Below, piece after piece: positions 53,900 to 63,576 of a stretch of DNA of 64,000 bases (positions are counted from its first letter, which is position 1; the number at the start of each line of letters is the position of its first letter). The notes under the pieces are model-generated. The model made no database searches, was not told the origin of the DNA, and saw only the letters and a list, made by a program, of their open reading frames with translations. The position numbers and the translations under genes are program-made. Source of the stretch: Niabella aurantiaca DSM 17617 (GTDB lineage: Bacteria > Bacteroidota > Bacteroidia > Chitinophagales > Chitinophagaceae); NCBI RefSeq assembly GCF_000374125.1, contig NZ_KB893637.1, positions 186,001 through 250,000 of the forward strand, given 5' to 3'.

Positions 53900-55651
53900 A
53901 TGAAAAAAAATGTAATTCTTTTATTAATATGCTGCTCATTTTTCGTTGCATCCTGTTTTAAGCGCCAGGAGATGAACTACTCCGGGGCTTACCCGCCTCC
54001 GTTTGTGAATGCTATCGGACTGCCGCTCCAAATGCCCGTTCCTTTTCAGGGCCAGGCAGGGGATACCGTACGGTTTAAGGTTTCGGGTATTGATACGTTG
54101 CTGAAAATGGCTCCTGCTTCTATTGAGTTTTATCTGAACGGGTCGCGGGCAACGGTTAGATCTGTGAATGGCGGCGATAGTACCGTAACGGTAGTCGTGC
54201 CGGAGTTCGCCTCCTCGGGGGCCTCATCCATGATCGTTGGCAATAAACAGTTCTATGGCCCCGATTTTAATATTGTGGGCTGGACCTGGATCGACTCTTC
54301 TTTTAATGCTACCGACCAGGAAGACGAAAAAGGCAATCCCCTGCTGGGAAGCGCTGCGAACGGCCCGGTATGGGATCTGTATTACGATAGCTGGATGCAG
54401 GTGCTGAATTTATTTGTTTGTGGTGATTTTACCACCTGGAACGGGCTGAGTTTCCTGGGAACCACACCCGACTCCTACCACAACAATAACAGCACTGGGC
54501 TGATCCAGCTCAATCCGACCACCGGTACCCTCCGGGATAACTTTTATGTGGGAGAGGGCCCCAATGCAAGCTCGGCTATTTATGGTATCATAAAGCTGAC
54601 AAATTTTCCCGGGTACCTGGTTTATGGTACCGGATTTTCGAACTTTGGTATTTACCGGGGCGTCAATAACATGACCCGGCTTTATCAGAATGGTCAGATC
54701 GATTCGGTTACAACGAATGTGAACAATCCGGATCCGGAAAACCCGACCGCCAATATCGGAGTATTTGTCAATTTTAGGGGCGGGTTTGACGGGGCCGTTA
54801 GAAAAGTTTTTATGGATGATGCCGGAAGGCTGATTTCGGTGGGTAATTTTTCCCGTTACGTGTATAACGATTATACGTTGTCGACCGCCTATTCAGTGGT
54901 AAAAAACTATACCTACCAGTCTCAGGTAGCTGCCATCAGCCAGGATGGAATATTGGACACTACCTATAATTATGACCCCTACAGAACAAAAGGATTTGGT
55001 ACCAACGGGACCATCGCGGATGCCGTGCAGCTCATGGACGGCGACACGCACGGAAGCATCATCATTGCGGGCAATTTTACAATGTACAACAATGAAAGTG
55101 TGGGACGCATCGTAATGCTCGATAACAACGGCAAGCGGGATCCTGCCTTTAATGTAGGACCGGGGGCCGACGGTGCCATTACCAAAATCACCTATAATCC
55201 TGCTACGCAAAAGCTACTGGTAGTGGGCGACTTTAAAACATTTAATGGTGTAGCCTGCCCGGCAGGTGTGGTAATGCTGGACCGGGACGGGTCGATCAGC
55301 AACGGTTTTCAGCTGGGGGATTTTGAACGCTCCACGGCCAGCAGCGGGCGTCTTGTCAATTATGCCGGCCAGCTGAGCGATGGAACGATCATCATGTCGG
55401 GCGCCTTTGAGCGTTACCGCGATGTTAACAGCAGTTCCTTTATAACACGCCAGGGATTTATGATCCTCAACTCCGATGGAACCCTGGCAGCCAATTTGAA
55501 CAATACGGGTGCATTCAACGGAGCGATCAACGATATTTTAGAAACTACTACGCTTTCAGGACGCAAGGGCGTGGTAATTGCCGGGAGCTTTTCTTTGTTT
55601 GACAATAACCCGGTAAAAAATATAATAAGAATTGGATTGCAGCGCAAATAA
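53900..55651 (+). CDS. DUF5008-type lipoprotein with delta-60-repeat propeller
   Basis: The protein has 583 residues; lipobox 'FFVASC'. An IPT-like N-terminal domain (about 35-120) is followed by a beta-propeller with delta-60/DUF5122 units, e.g. 'IIIAGNFTMYNNESVGRIVMLDNNGK' in pieces, and 'KLLVVGDFKTFNG' and 'GVVIAGSFSLFDNN'. The structure suggests a rigid surface-binding propeller. DUF5008 naming is from pattern memory. Confidence 0.65.
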   Translation: MKKNVILLLICCSFFVASCFKRQEMNYSGAYPPPFVNAIGLPLQMPVPFQGQAGDTVRFKVSGIDTLLKMAPASIEFYLNGSRATVRSVNGGDSTVTVVVPEFASSGASSMIVGNKQFYGPDFNIVGWTWIDSSFNATDQEDEKGNPLLGSAANGPVWDLYYDSWMQVLNLFVCGDFTTWNGLSFLGTTPDSYHNNNSTGLIQLNPTTGTLRDNFYVGEGPNASSAIYGIIKLTNFPGYLVYGTGFSNFGIYRGVNNMTRLYQNGQIDSVTTNVNNPDPENPTANIGVFVNFRGGFDGAVRKVFMDDAGRLISVGNFSRYVYNDYTLSTAYSVVKNYTYQSQVAAISQDGILDTTYNYDPYRTKGFGTNGTIADAVQLMDGDTHGSIIIAGNFTMYNNESVGRIVMLDNNGKRDPAFNVGPGADGAITKITYNPATQKLLVVGDFKTFNGVACPAGVVMLDRDGSISNGFQLGDFERSTASSGRLVNYAGQLSDGTIIMSGAFERYRDVNSSSFITRQGFMILNSDGTLAANLNNTGAFNGAINDILETTTLSGRKGVVIAGSFSLFDNNPVKNIIRIGLQRK

Positions 55652-55690
55652 ACGGGCATCAAATGGTTAAAACATTATAACACGCATTCA

Positions 55691-57664
55691 ATGAACAGTA
55701 TATACAAAATGAAGTATTGGTTATGGGCGCTGCTGATATTTTCAGCTGTGGCCTGCAAAAGAAACTACGGCTATAATGTGGCTGATGGGTTTGACGAGGG
55801 GCAGCCTTCGGCAAATGCGGCCGGCGGTGGAACAGGCGATATGGGCGATGATTTCAGTAAGCTGGACAGGGCAAAGATATTTCCCGGCCTGATAGCGGCA
55901 ACAGAGCCCCGCGTTACCATACCGGTTACGATCAATATGGCCTATAAATATGTGCGCAACGCAGATATTAAACTGATCTCCACACCCCAGCCTGTTTTTA
56001 GCACGGGCTTGTATGCACCTGCAGGAGAAGCCATTTCTATCGAGGTGCCGGCGGGCGTTTCGGGGTTAACGGTGCAGATAGGGGGGTGGACCGACAACAT
56101 CACCAATACGACGATCAAGGGCCGGGACCCGGTTCTTTATAACCAGGTACAGCTGATACCGGGCATCAACTACGTCCGTAATCTTTATGGGGGCTCCATT
56201 TACATCAGGAAAGCAGTGAACCTCGATCTCGACCAGGTAACCCTCAGCTTTTCGGGTGTTGCCAAGTCCCCGGATTTTATACTGGGGCAAACCAGCGATG
56301 CGGAATGGAACGACCAGGTAAAGCAATCCACTGTTCCCTGGATTCAGCTGAGGGGTAAGAAGATCATATTTGAGCTGCCAAAATACCTGGTAGACAAGTA
56401 CCCGATCGCAAACCCTACTGCTGTGATGCAGGAATGGGATGATTTTATGGATAAGGATGTTTATCGTTGGAAAGGCCTTGATTATGAAACTACCGATTCA
56501 TTGAATAAGGCGCCGGAACTTCCGGTTCGTGTGATCATGGATGTGCAGCCGTCAAATGCCTACGCGCATGGTGGTTATCCCGTGGTCATTCCGATCGACG
56601 AAAATATTTATTTGAATGAGATTGTGAATATAGGAACCGGACAGAAAGGTGCCTGGTGGACGATGGGCGCAATTGGCAGCAATAATATAGGCTCTTCTTC
56701 AACCGGATGGTTCCCTGCCGCACTCCCCAACATTCACCAGCTGTATGGTTTCAAATTTGCCAACAGGAAAAATTTCAATATTCAAAGAGTGAATCCTTCC
56801 GTAGCTGACGGCGTTGCAAATGCGATGTACTATGTGCGGCAATCGCTTGCCAGTCAGCTGCCGATCGATTTTTCCCGGCGGATCCCTAATTTTTCAAACA
56901 GTTTCATTGTACGGCTGGTACCCTTCTTACAGTTGTTTCACGAATATGGTTATGGGTTATACGATAGCCTTGACTACAAGGCACGGTACTATTACAAGCA
57001 GGTAATGACCGACCAGGAAAAAATAAATTTCATTTACCAGGTAGCTTCGGACTATGCACAGCAGGATCTGTATATGTTCTTTTATGTATGGGGGCTGCTC
57101 CCTACCGATGCATCGAGAGACTCGATCCGGGTGAAAAATTATCAGCTGATGCCCAACGATGTATATAACTATAATCCTGTTCTGGACACCGGAGGCAAGC
57201 GCGCGGCAATGCCCGAAGACAAGCGGGTGCCGCGGGTTGGGTGGACCATTGCGGGTCTTTGCTGCCAGGAAGTTTCAACCGGGAGTTATGCCAACCTGGC
57301 GCTGGATGGCGATGATCATACGTACTGGCATTCACAGTACATCGACTATGAAGCAAATCAATATCACCTGCCGCATTATATGGTATTTGATATGAATAAG
57401 TATTATGATATATCGGGCTTTTACTATGTGAACGGACACACGTGGAGGCCGAAAACGATTGCCATTTCCTTTAGTGCGGATAACCTGGAATGGAGCGAGC
57501 CGAAGGTGTTTACCGGGAAGAATAATGTTTACGTCTTTAATAACTACGCATTGGATACGGTTTATAAAGGCGTCCGGTATGTGCGGTTCGAAATGCTGGA
57601 TGTTATCAATGCTTCAACAAACCACGCCTGCTCGCTCTCGGAATTTGGAGTGATCAAACCTTAA
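55691..57664 (+). CDS. M60-like (enhancin/mucinase-fold) lipoprotein with degenerate active site plus discoidin
   Basis: The protein has 657 residues; lipobox 'SAVAC'. The N-terminal M60 beta domain (about 70-175; 'PAGVSGLTVQIGGWTDN', 'GINYVRNLYGGSIYI') is followed by the peptidase-like helical domain (about 215-475; 'MTDQEKINFIYQVASDYAQQDLYMFFYVWGL' in pieces). A C-terminal F5/8 discoidin domain occupies about 520-657. The zinc motif HExxH is not found where expected: HQLYG (349-353) and a misplaced HEYGY (417-421) are the closest. It should thus bind but not cleave (mucin-type) glycoprotein. Confidence 0.7.
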   Translation: MNSIYKMKYWLWALLIFSAVACKRNYGYNVADGFDEGQPSANAAGGGTGDMGDDFSKLDRAKIFPGLIAATEPRVTIPVTINMAYKYVRNADIKLISTPQPVFSTGLYAPAGEAISIEVPAGVSGLTVQIGGWTDNITNTTIKGRDPVLYNQVQLIPGINYVRNLYGGSIYIRKAVNLDLDQVTLSFSGVAKSPDFILGQTSDAEWNDQVKQSTVPWIQLRGKKIIFELPKYLVDKYPIANPTAVMQEWDDFMDKDVYRWKGLDYETTDSLNKAPELPVRVIMDVQPSNAYAHGGYPVVIPIDENIYLNEIVNIGTGQKGAWWTMGAIGSNNIGSSSTGWFPAALPNIHQLYGFKFANRKNFNIQRVNPSVADGVANAMYYVRQSLASQLPIDFSRRIPNFSNSFIVRLVPFLQLFHEYGYGLYDSLDYKARYYYKQVMTDQEKINFIYQVASDYAQQDLYMFFYVWGLLPTDASRDSIRVKNYQLMPNDVYNYNPVLDTGGKRAAMPEDKRVPRVGWTIAGLCCQEVSTGSYANLALDGDDHTYWHSQYIDYEANQYHLPHYMVFDMNKYYDISGFYYVNGHTWRPKTIAISFSADNLEWSEPKVFTGKNNVYVFNNYALDTVYKGVRYVRFEMLDVINASTNHACSLSEFGVIKP

Positions 57665-57678
57665 AAACTGGTCTGAAA

Positions 57679-59139
57679 ATGAAAATCGTTATAAAAACTG
57701 CGCTTATTTTGGTGTCCGCTGTGCTGCTCATCAGCGGGTGTAAGAAGTTTTACGATCCGGTACTGGATCAGAATGTTTACAAACCCGATTCGTCCAATGC
57801 AATGGCAGCTGTTAACAAAAGGCATGTATTGGTGATCGGGGTGGATGGATTGCCGGCGTCGGTTGTAAAAGCGATCGCGCCCCCCAATATTTTGGGGTTA
57901 TTGCCCAATGCCAAGTATTCCTGGGATGTGGAACTGCCGGTTATCCGTACCGAAAGTGATGTGACCAGTGACGGAACCCTGACCGTTGCGTTTGAAAATG
58001 CAAGTGGTGCTGCGGCGGCAAACGGATCTTCCAAGCTGGTAGACAAGAACATTTCATCCTTTTTCTCCTGTGGTCCCATACAGCCCTATCTGCCCAATTT
58101 ATGGGCGCAGCAGGAATATAAGGCCAACCTGCCGGTGGTGGAGGCTTATACGATGACATCGGCTACCGAGAACAACACCCAGAACTGGCGGGACCCCAAA
58201 GACTGGACGATCCAGGCCGCCAATGATCCGGGTGGTCCCTGGACAATACTGGACACGCGGTACGGTGAAATATTTACCGCGCGTAACCAGACCAAACGAT
58301 ATGAAATTGAGAACACCACTCCCTACCGGTACTACAGGCTGGTGATCTCTGCAATCAATGCGATCAATTATACGGGTTATCTGCAACTGGCAGAGTGGCG
58401 TGTGATCAAATATCTGCTGAGCAGCGGCGGCAATGCCGGATCCTGGGCGGGGATGATGACGGGGAACGATATTACCCAGCACCGCGTATTTGACAGCTCT
58501 TTTTATCCGAAGCCTATTGATTCGTCCGCCACCACCCCGCTTTCGCCAAATTTAAGCGCACTGCGCCTGCTGTACAATGATAAGCCCGGAGCCATCCGGA
58601 CGGCAGCCATATCCTCCTGGGGAAATTTGGTCAATACCCTGCTCCGGGACGCTGATGTAAAAGTGACCACCGGCAGCGATGCGGATACAAAAGATCAGAC
58701 CGTACGTATGTTACAGGCCGATTCGGCCCGGGTCATCATTACGCAGTTTGGAGATGTATATCATAACGGGCGGCAGTATGGGTTTTCAAATCTGGCGGCG
58801 CCCTATGCAGATGCGGTTTCCAGGACCGACGGCTATATAGGGGAAATACTGAATGCGCTTAAATCCCGGAATAGCTATAATAATGAAGAATGGCTGGTGA
58901 TCATCACCACTACACAGGGTGGAAGCGGTCTGGACCGTGCGCCGATCGCTCCCGGCTTTTTTGTGGCGTACAATCCGATGTTTAAATCGCAGGATCTCAC
59001 ACTTACAAACCCGGCCGTTAATGTATTGCAGCAGGATCTGACACCGCAGATACTTTACTGGATGAAAGTACCGCAGTCGTCTGCTGTGCAAAAGGGACAA
59101 TTATGGCTGGACCGGTTTGGCATAGAATTTTTGAAATAA
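57679..59139 (+). CDS. Alkaline-phosphatase-superfamily lipoprotein, metal ligands lost, split by a discoidin-like insert
   Basis: The protein has 486 residues; lipobox 'LLISGC'. The fold starts 'RHVLVIGVDGLPAS' (Asp56), continues 'GSWAGMMTG' (255-262), 'VIITQFGDVYHNGRQYG' (352-368), 'RTDGYIGEIL' (Asp384) and 'WLVIITTTQGGSG'. In active members the last motifs read D-x-x-G-H and S-D-H-G; here they are Y-x-x-G-R (361-365) and T-T-Q-G (411-414). Between about 95 and 248 a discoidin-like domain (Trp/Tyr-rich, 'YRYYRLVISAINAINYTGYLQLAEW') is inserted. Likely a non-catalytic binding protein. Confidence 0.65.
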   Translation: MKIVIKTALILVSAVLLISGCKKFYDPVLDQNVYKPDSSNAMAAVNKRHVLVIGVDGLPASVVKAIAPPNILGLLPNAKYSWDVELPVIRTESDVTSDGTLTVAFENASGAAAANGSSKLVDKNISSFFSCGPIQPYLPNLWAQQEYKANLPVVEAYTMTSATENNTQNWRDPKDWTIQAANDPGGPWTILDTRYGEIFTARNQTKRYEIENTTPYRYYRLVISAINAINYTGYLQLAEWRVIKYLLSSGGNAGSWAGMMTGNDITQHRVFDSSFYPKPIDSSATTPLSPNLSALRLLYNDKPGAIRTAAISSWGNLVNTLLRDADVKVTTGSDADTKDQTVRMLQADSARVIITQFGDVYHNGRQYGFSNLAAPYADAVSRTDGYIGEILNALKSRNSYNNEEWLVIITTTQGGSGLDRAPIAPGFFVAYNPMFKSQDLTLTNPAVNVLQQDLTPQILYWMKVPQSSAVQKGQLWLDRFGIEFLK

Positions 59140-59157
59140 GCAAATATATAAACAGAC

Positions 59158-60537
59158 ATGAAGGTCAATATTCTTTACTATACACTCATCTGGTTGCTGC
59201 CTGTGGCATTGTTTTCCTGTGCAAAAGAAAACCTGCCTGCAGATAAGGACGCCGATGCGTCGTATAACAAATTGTATTTTTCAGATGTGAACACGGCAAT
59301 TTCTTCTAAGATCCGCGTCAACACAAATGTAGGAGACAGGGATACCACGGTGTTCAGCTACCAGGTGGATATCGGCGGCAATTTGCTGGCATCTCATGAG
59401 ATCCCTGTGAAGTTTACGGTATTGCCCGATGCTTATGTGCAGGCCTTTGACAATGACAATGTAGGAGCGTATGTGCCCCTCCCGGCCGATGCCTACAGAA
59501 TGATCACAGATACCGTAATACACAGTGGCCAGGCATCAACGGGGTTATTGCCGCTGGTCATTTATAAGGATAAGCTGCAGCCGCTTACAGATTATGTGCT
59601 TCCGATTCAGGTAGCGGCCTCAGATGCCACATTTAAGGTAGATCTGGAAAGGAGTATTAAATATATTCTGATCAGCAGCCGTACCCTGCAGGTGGGGCTG
59701 AAGATCGGCAGCCTGCCGCAACTGGCGGATCCCAGGGCCGATCTTTTTGATTTTTACGGGGATCTGATGCTTAAAGACACGGCGGGCAACCTGTGGTTCA
59801 TTCCCCTTGAAAGCAACGGCAACAGGCAAATGGGCGAGCCCGTTATGGTGGCCACCGGTTTTAAGCGGTATGAATGTTTGTTCTTTCATCCGTTCTACCA
59901 GATGATCTTTGGGGTAGATACCCAAAGCCCGTGCTCATCCAACTGGAGCTCCGCTGTCACAGGATGCGGCCATCCCTATAGTTTTGCGGTTACGCCTTAT
60001 CCTCATATTACCATCGGGCCCCCCAAACGGTTAACGAGCAATGTGCACCAGCTATCCAATACGAGTCCTGCTACTTATAATGAAGATTGGGGATACCAGC
60101 TGTACACAGCTCAAAAAAGGCGCCGCTTTTTTGCGGGGGTCAACGGGTTTACCCATGTGATCTATTATCCGCCCCGCACCACGACCGCAACGAGCCTGTG
60201 GCATTCCAAATTCAACCGGCTGGATGCCAACGGGCAACTGACCACCGCCAACCGGAAGGATCAGAGCTCCTGGGGCTTTGGCATAAAATCGGGCTGCACC
60301 ATCAACGACCGGCAGTTCTTCCTTACAGACGATGTGGCTTTGATCTATGCGAGCTACGACCCGATGGCAGGGAATTATCCCGTATATAATTATGTAACGC
60401 CCGCTTCCTATCCTGATTTTGGCGCAAGGTATGCCAAGGCATTCAGCGTGTACCAGCGGGACCTGGTATGTTATACCTATACGGGGGACGTAATAAGATA
60501 CGAATCGCCGACATTCGAAGACATGCTGCGGCCTTAG
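59158..60537 (+). CDS. DUF1735-type lipoprotein with tachylectin-like propeller
   Basis: The protein has 459 residues; lipobox 'ALFSC'. The N-terminal domain (about 35-170; 'SYQVDIGGNLLASHEIPVKFTV', 'LQPLTDYVLPIQVAASDA') is the DUF1735/BT_3987-type immunoglobulin-like pattern. The C-terminal part (about 190-450) is a propeller-like segment ('AGNLWFIPLESNGNRQMGEP', 'RRFFAGVNGFTHVIYYP') reminiscent of tachylectin or hemopexin-like binding folds. Probable surface glycan-binding lipoprotein. Confidence 0.6.
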   Translation: MKVNILYYTLIWLLPVALFSCAKENLPADKDADASYNKLYFSDVNTAISSKIRVNTNVGDRDTTVFSYQVDIGGNLLASHEIPVKFTVLPDAYVQAFDNDNVGAYVPLPADAYRMITDTVIHSGQASTGLLPLVIYKDKLQPLTDYVLPIQVAASDATFKVDLERSIKYILISSRTLQVGLKIGSLPQLADPRADLFDFYGDLMLKDTAGNLWFIPLESNGNRQMGEPVMVATGFKRYECLFFHPFYQMIFGVDTQSPCSSNWSSAVTGCGHPYSFAVTPYPHITIGPPKRLTSNVHQLSNTSPATYNEDWGYQLYTAQKRRRFFAGVNGFTHVIYYPPRTTTATSLWHSKFNRLDANGQLTTANRKDQSSWGFGIKSGCTINDRQFFLTDDVALIYASYDPMAGNYPVYNYVTPASYPDFGARYAKAFSVYQRDLVCYTYTGDVIRYESPTFEDMLRP

Positions 60538-60559
60538 ACGCCCGGACAAAAAACAGAAT

Positions 60560-62404
60560 ATGCGACTAAATAGATTATATATGCGAAAACTATCTGTGGT
60601 TGTACTATGTATAGCAACCCTTGCTGCCTGCAATAAACAGCGAACCGATGCGGAATTGGGGTCCGTTTCCAAGGATGCGCCCTATATTACCAGTATATCC
60701 GCCGGCCTGGGTGTGTTTGGCGACACGTTAACCATAACAGGAGAGAGTTTTGCTAAGAATACAGCCGTATTATTTGGCGCCAATGGTGCCAAAGTGATCG
60801 ATGCCGGGGATACTTATGTAAAAGTAATGGTTCCGCAGGGCACGGGCAGCGTATACATAAAAGTATGGAATGGCGACTATAGCTCCAATAGTGTAGCGTT
60901 TACCTATAAAACGATCAGCCAGGGAGAGGGCGGCATTGGTCAGATCGTGAACATCCAGGGCAGTTATTACCTGCTGGACACAACAGCGTTTTTTGATGTT
61001 GGCCCGGGAACCCGGTATATGCAGCTGGTGTTGAATGATACGGGATTTGCATACGATCCTGTAAAGATCAATATGCTGGTATATGACGTTTCCAATCCAT
61101 ACCTTACCTTTAAACCGGTATTGGCAAATGATAAGATACCTACCACCGAAACCGTACTTTCCATGGCTTCGCGGAAATCAGCTCCGGGCAATGTGTATTT
61201 TGCCGGTACCGGTGGTGATTATTTCAGGGCCACAACGGATAATTTTCACGGGCAGCCGATCCAGGGACTGGTCATTGATGGCGATCTTGTTACCAGCCCT
61301 ACTTACCTCATAGCCTCCGATGTGAATACAGGTGGTGTGGATGCACATGCTTTTTTTGAAGACGGTAAAAAGCTGTTCATCGATTATGCCGTATATCATG
61401 GGTCTGCTATTTCCAAAACCCAGTTTCTAAGTATCGATGGGGTGAACAAGATCCGGCTGGGTGCGCTCAGCGAGGCCCGGAGGTATATCATGCTTATGAC
61501 AAAATATACCGGTGCTTCCACCCTGCAATCCAATGCAGGCGCTGAGGCCTCCCTGTTGCCGGCCAGCGGTTTCTCTTTTCCCTTTGGCTTTAATAAGACC
61601 ACTTCATTTGTCGTCAACGGGAATGTGGCCGCGCTGCAGAACGGGATGGCGATCCCGGCCAGCGGAGCCGTGCTTTCCGGTTATCCCGGCCGGGCTATCA
61701 GCGGTACAACCCCTATTACTGAAGTAACCAAGCTGGCAAACGGCGATACCGTTAAGGTAGACATACAGTTACACCCCAAAAATGCACCTTCCCGCGATTT
61801 TACGCAGATGATCGGTGGGCGTTCCTGGATTATACGGAACGGGATATTGAATGATACCAACTGGCTTGCAAAGCTACAAAGAACGGCCATCGGCGTTTCA
61901 GAGGATGAAAGCAAGGTATATATGTGTACGGTAGATAATCCCGGGCTGTTCACAAAAGAAGTGGCCCAGTTAATGCAGCTTTATGGCGTATATAATGCAC
62001 TGAACCTTATCGGGGGCAATGAAACCACGATGTTTGTAAAGAACGCCGGTTATAACAATACAGGATTAATGAACCGTCCGAACAACGGTACTGCTCCTTA
62101 TGCGAATGGAGAGGGGATCTTTGGTGTTTCTTCGGCGCCGGAGGATAACGCGGTAGCTGCCTTTGCGCCGGCAAACCGGCTGGTGCGGTTAGCAGTGGGC
62201 GATACCTTTACCCCTGTTTTTTACGGAATGAATCAATACGGCCTGATCGTGAACACAGCCCTTACGTCCGTAACGGCTGCTCTGGATAACAGTGCCATCG
62301 GCACTTTTTCCGGGGGGATGTTCACCGCCGCTGCAAAAGGGACCGGAACGATTACGGCCACTTATGGCGGCGTTACAAAAAGTATTAAGATAATTGTACA
62401 GTAA
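60560..62404 (+). CDS. IPT/TIG plus phosphodiester-glycosidase-like lipoprotein with lost catalytic motif
   Basis: The protein has 614 residues (an alternative ATG is at 60581); lipobox 'TLAAC' (C24). One IPT/TIG domain (about 40-116) is followed by a NAGPA-like domain (about 130-530). It is a paralogue of 21051-23063, which has N-L-D-G-G-G-S-S-T-M. Here the same position reads LNLIGGNETTM (481-491), 'VIDGRS' has become VDNP (458-461), and NSDFF has become GGDYF (218-222). Asp and the Gly/Ser loop are missing, so it is probably inactive and only binds. One TIG domain against two in the paralogue. Confidence 0.75.
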   Translation: MRLNRLYMRKLSVVVLCIATLAACNKQRTDAELGSVSKDAPYITSISAGLGVFGDTLTITGESFAKNTAVLFGANGAKVIDAGDTYVKVMVPQGTGSVYIKVWNGDYSSNSVAFTYKTISQGEGGIGQIVNIQGSYYLLDTTAFFDVGPGTRYMQLVLNDTGFAYDPVKINMLVYDVSNPYLTFKPVLANDKIPTTETVLSMASRKSAPGNVYFAGTGGDYFRATTDNFHGQPIQGLVIDGDLVTSPTYLIASDVNTGGVDAHAFFEDGKKLFIDYAVYHGSAISKTQFLSIDGVNKIRLGALSEARRYIMLMTKYTGASTLQSNAGAEASLLPASGFSFPFGFNKTTSFVVNGNVAALQNGMAIPASGAVLSGYPGRAISGTTPITEVTKLANGDTVKVDIQLHPKNAPSRDFTQMIGGRSWIIRNGILNDTNWLAKLQRTAIGVSEDESKVYMCTVDNPGLFTKEVAQLMQLYGVYNALNLIGGNETTMFVKNAGYNNTGLMNRPNNGTAPYANGEGIFGVSSAPEDNAVAAFAPANRLVRLAVGDTFTPVFYGMNQYGLIVNTALTSVTAALDNSAIGTFSGGMFTAAAKGTGTITATYGGVTKSIKIIVQ

Positions 62405-62448
62405 GTATGCCTGTAAACGGTTATTGTTATCGTAAATAATCTAACACT

Positions 62449-63546
62449 ATGATCCGTAATATATTTCTTGTGTTTTTGGGAGCAAGTATGATTACGGGCA
62501 TGAGCTGCGGAAAAGATAAAGTAGTTAAGAAAGAGAAAGACCAGCCGGAACGACCGGCTCCCCCCGGGGAGGAAAAGGTCTATACAGCCCGGTTTGGCAA
62601 GATATGGGATCTGGCGCCGCATAGTGCCTTTACCGATCTTGTCCGGTTTAATAATGCCTTTTATTGTGTGTTCCGGGAGTCTGCTTCACATACTTCCCAT
62701 GATGGAAGGATAAGGATCCTGAGATCTGTGGATGGAAATACCTGGACCTCCGTCCGGTGGTTTCAGAAGGCTCCCGAAGGGCCTTATTCGATTGATCTCA
62801 GGGATCCCAAGATTTCGGTGACGCCGGACAACAGGTTAATGGTTCTCGTAGATGTGGAGTATTGGTTAAATAATAACGGAACGTATACCCGGCAAAATTT
62901 CCGTCCCTGTGTTTCCTATTCCGATGCACAGGGAACGGTGTTTGACGATCTGCAAAGCTGTTCGGTTTATAACCCGGGGTTAAGTACCGCTTCCTACTGG
63001 ATCTGGCGCGTTAGCTGGAACAGGAACGGTGAAGGGTATGGCTTCGATTATATCAACAGCCCGCTTACCCTGCTCAGAACGGCCGATGGTAAAGCTTATC
63101 ATGCAGTTACAAAACTTTCCTTGCCCAATAGCCCGAATGAGGCAACAGTAAGATTTGATAAGCAGGATAATATGTATGTACTGGTGCGCTGCGAATCGGG
63201 AGGCCGGAACGGGATATTGATGGTAGCGCCGCCCCCGTATTACCTGTTTACCCAATACCCGCTGAAAATGCGGCTGGGCGGACCCGATTTTGAATTTTTA
63301 TCGGATACAACATTGTGTATGGGTACGCGTTTTTATACATCAGGCAAACCGGACTCAACGGCCATTTACATTACCGATTTAAAAGGTAATGTAAAAAAAC
63401 GGTTTCCCCTGCCCAGTGGTGGGGATTGCAGCTATCCGGGAATGGTATTGTATAACGATACCTTATGGACCTCTTACTACTCGTCGCATACGGGTAAAGC
63501 TTCTATCCATTTTACTAAAATACCGGTAGTCCTGCTGGAAAAATAA
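62449..63546 (+). CDS. Sialidase-superfamily surface lipoprotein
   Basis: The protein has 365 residues; lipobox 'MSC' (about residue 20). Paralogue of 25345: HSAFTDL, FRESASH, SVDGNTW, DLRDPKIS, WIWRVSW, GYGFDY, NEATVRF, RCESGG, GGPDFEF, GTRFY, GGDCSYPGM and SYYSSHTGK are conserved in both. Unlike its upstream neighbours the shared charged residues are retained, so it may be catalytic. It is anchored as a lipoprotein, where the 25345 copy has an ordinary signal peptide. Confidence 0.75.
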   Translation: MIRNIFLVFLGASMITGMSCGKDKVVKKEKDQPERPAPPGEEKVYTARFGKIWDLAPHSAFTDLVRFNNAFYCVFRESASHTSHDGRIRILRSVDGNTWTSVRWFQKAPEGPYSIDLRDPKISVTPDNRLMVLVDVEYWLNNNGTYTRQNFRPCVSYSDAQGTVFDDLQSCSVYNPGLSTASYWIWRVSWNRNGEGYGFDYINSPLTLLRTADGKAYHAVTKLSLPNSPNEATVRFDKQDNMYVLVRCESGGRNGILMVAPPPYYLFTQYPLKMRLGGPDFEFLSDTTLCMGTRFYTSGKPDSTAIYITDLKGNVKKRFPLPSGGDCSYPGMVLYNDTLWTSYYSSHTGKASIHFTKIPVVLLEK

Positions 63547-63576
63547 GTTTAAACAGCTTCAATCAAAAATATAAAC

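Noticed and set aside
56939-56953. HEYGY in the M60-like protein as zinc motif
   Set aside because: Lies in the later helical segment, far after the expected HExxH site, and its last residue is Tyr rather than His.
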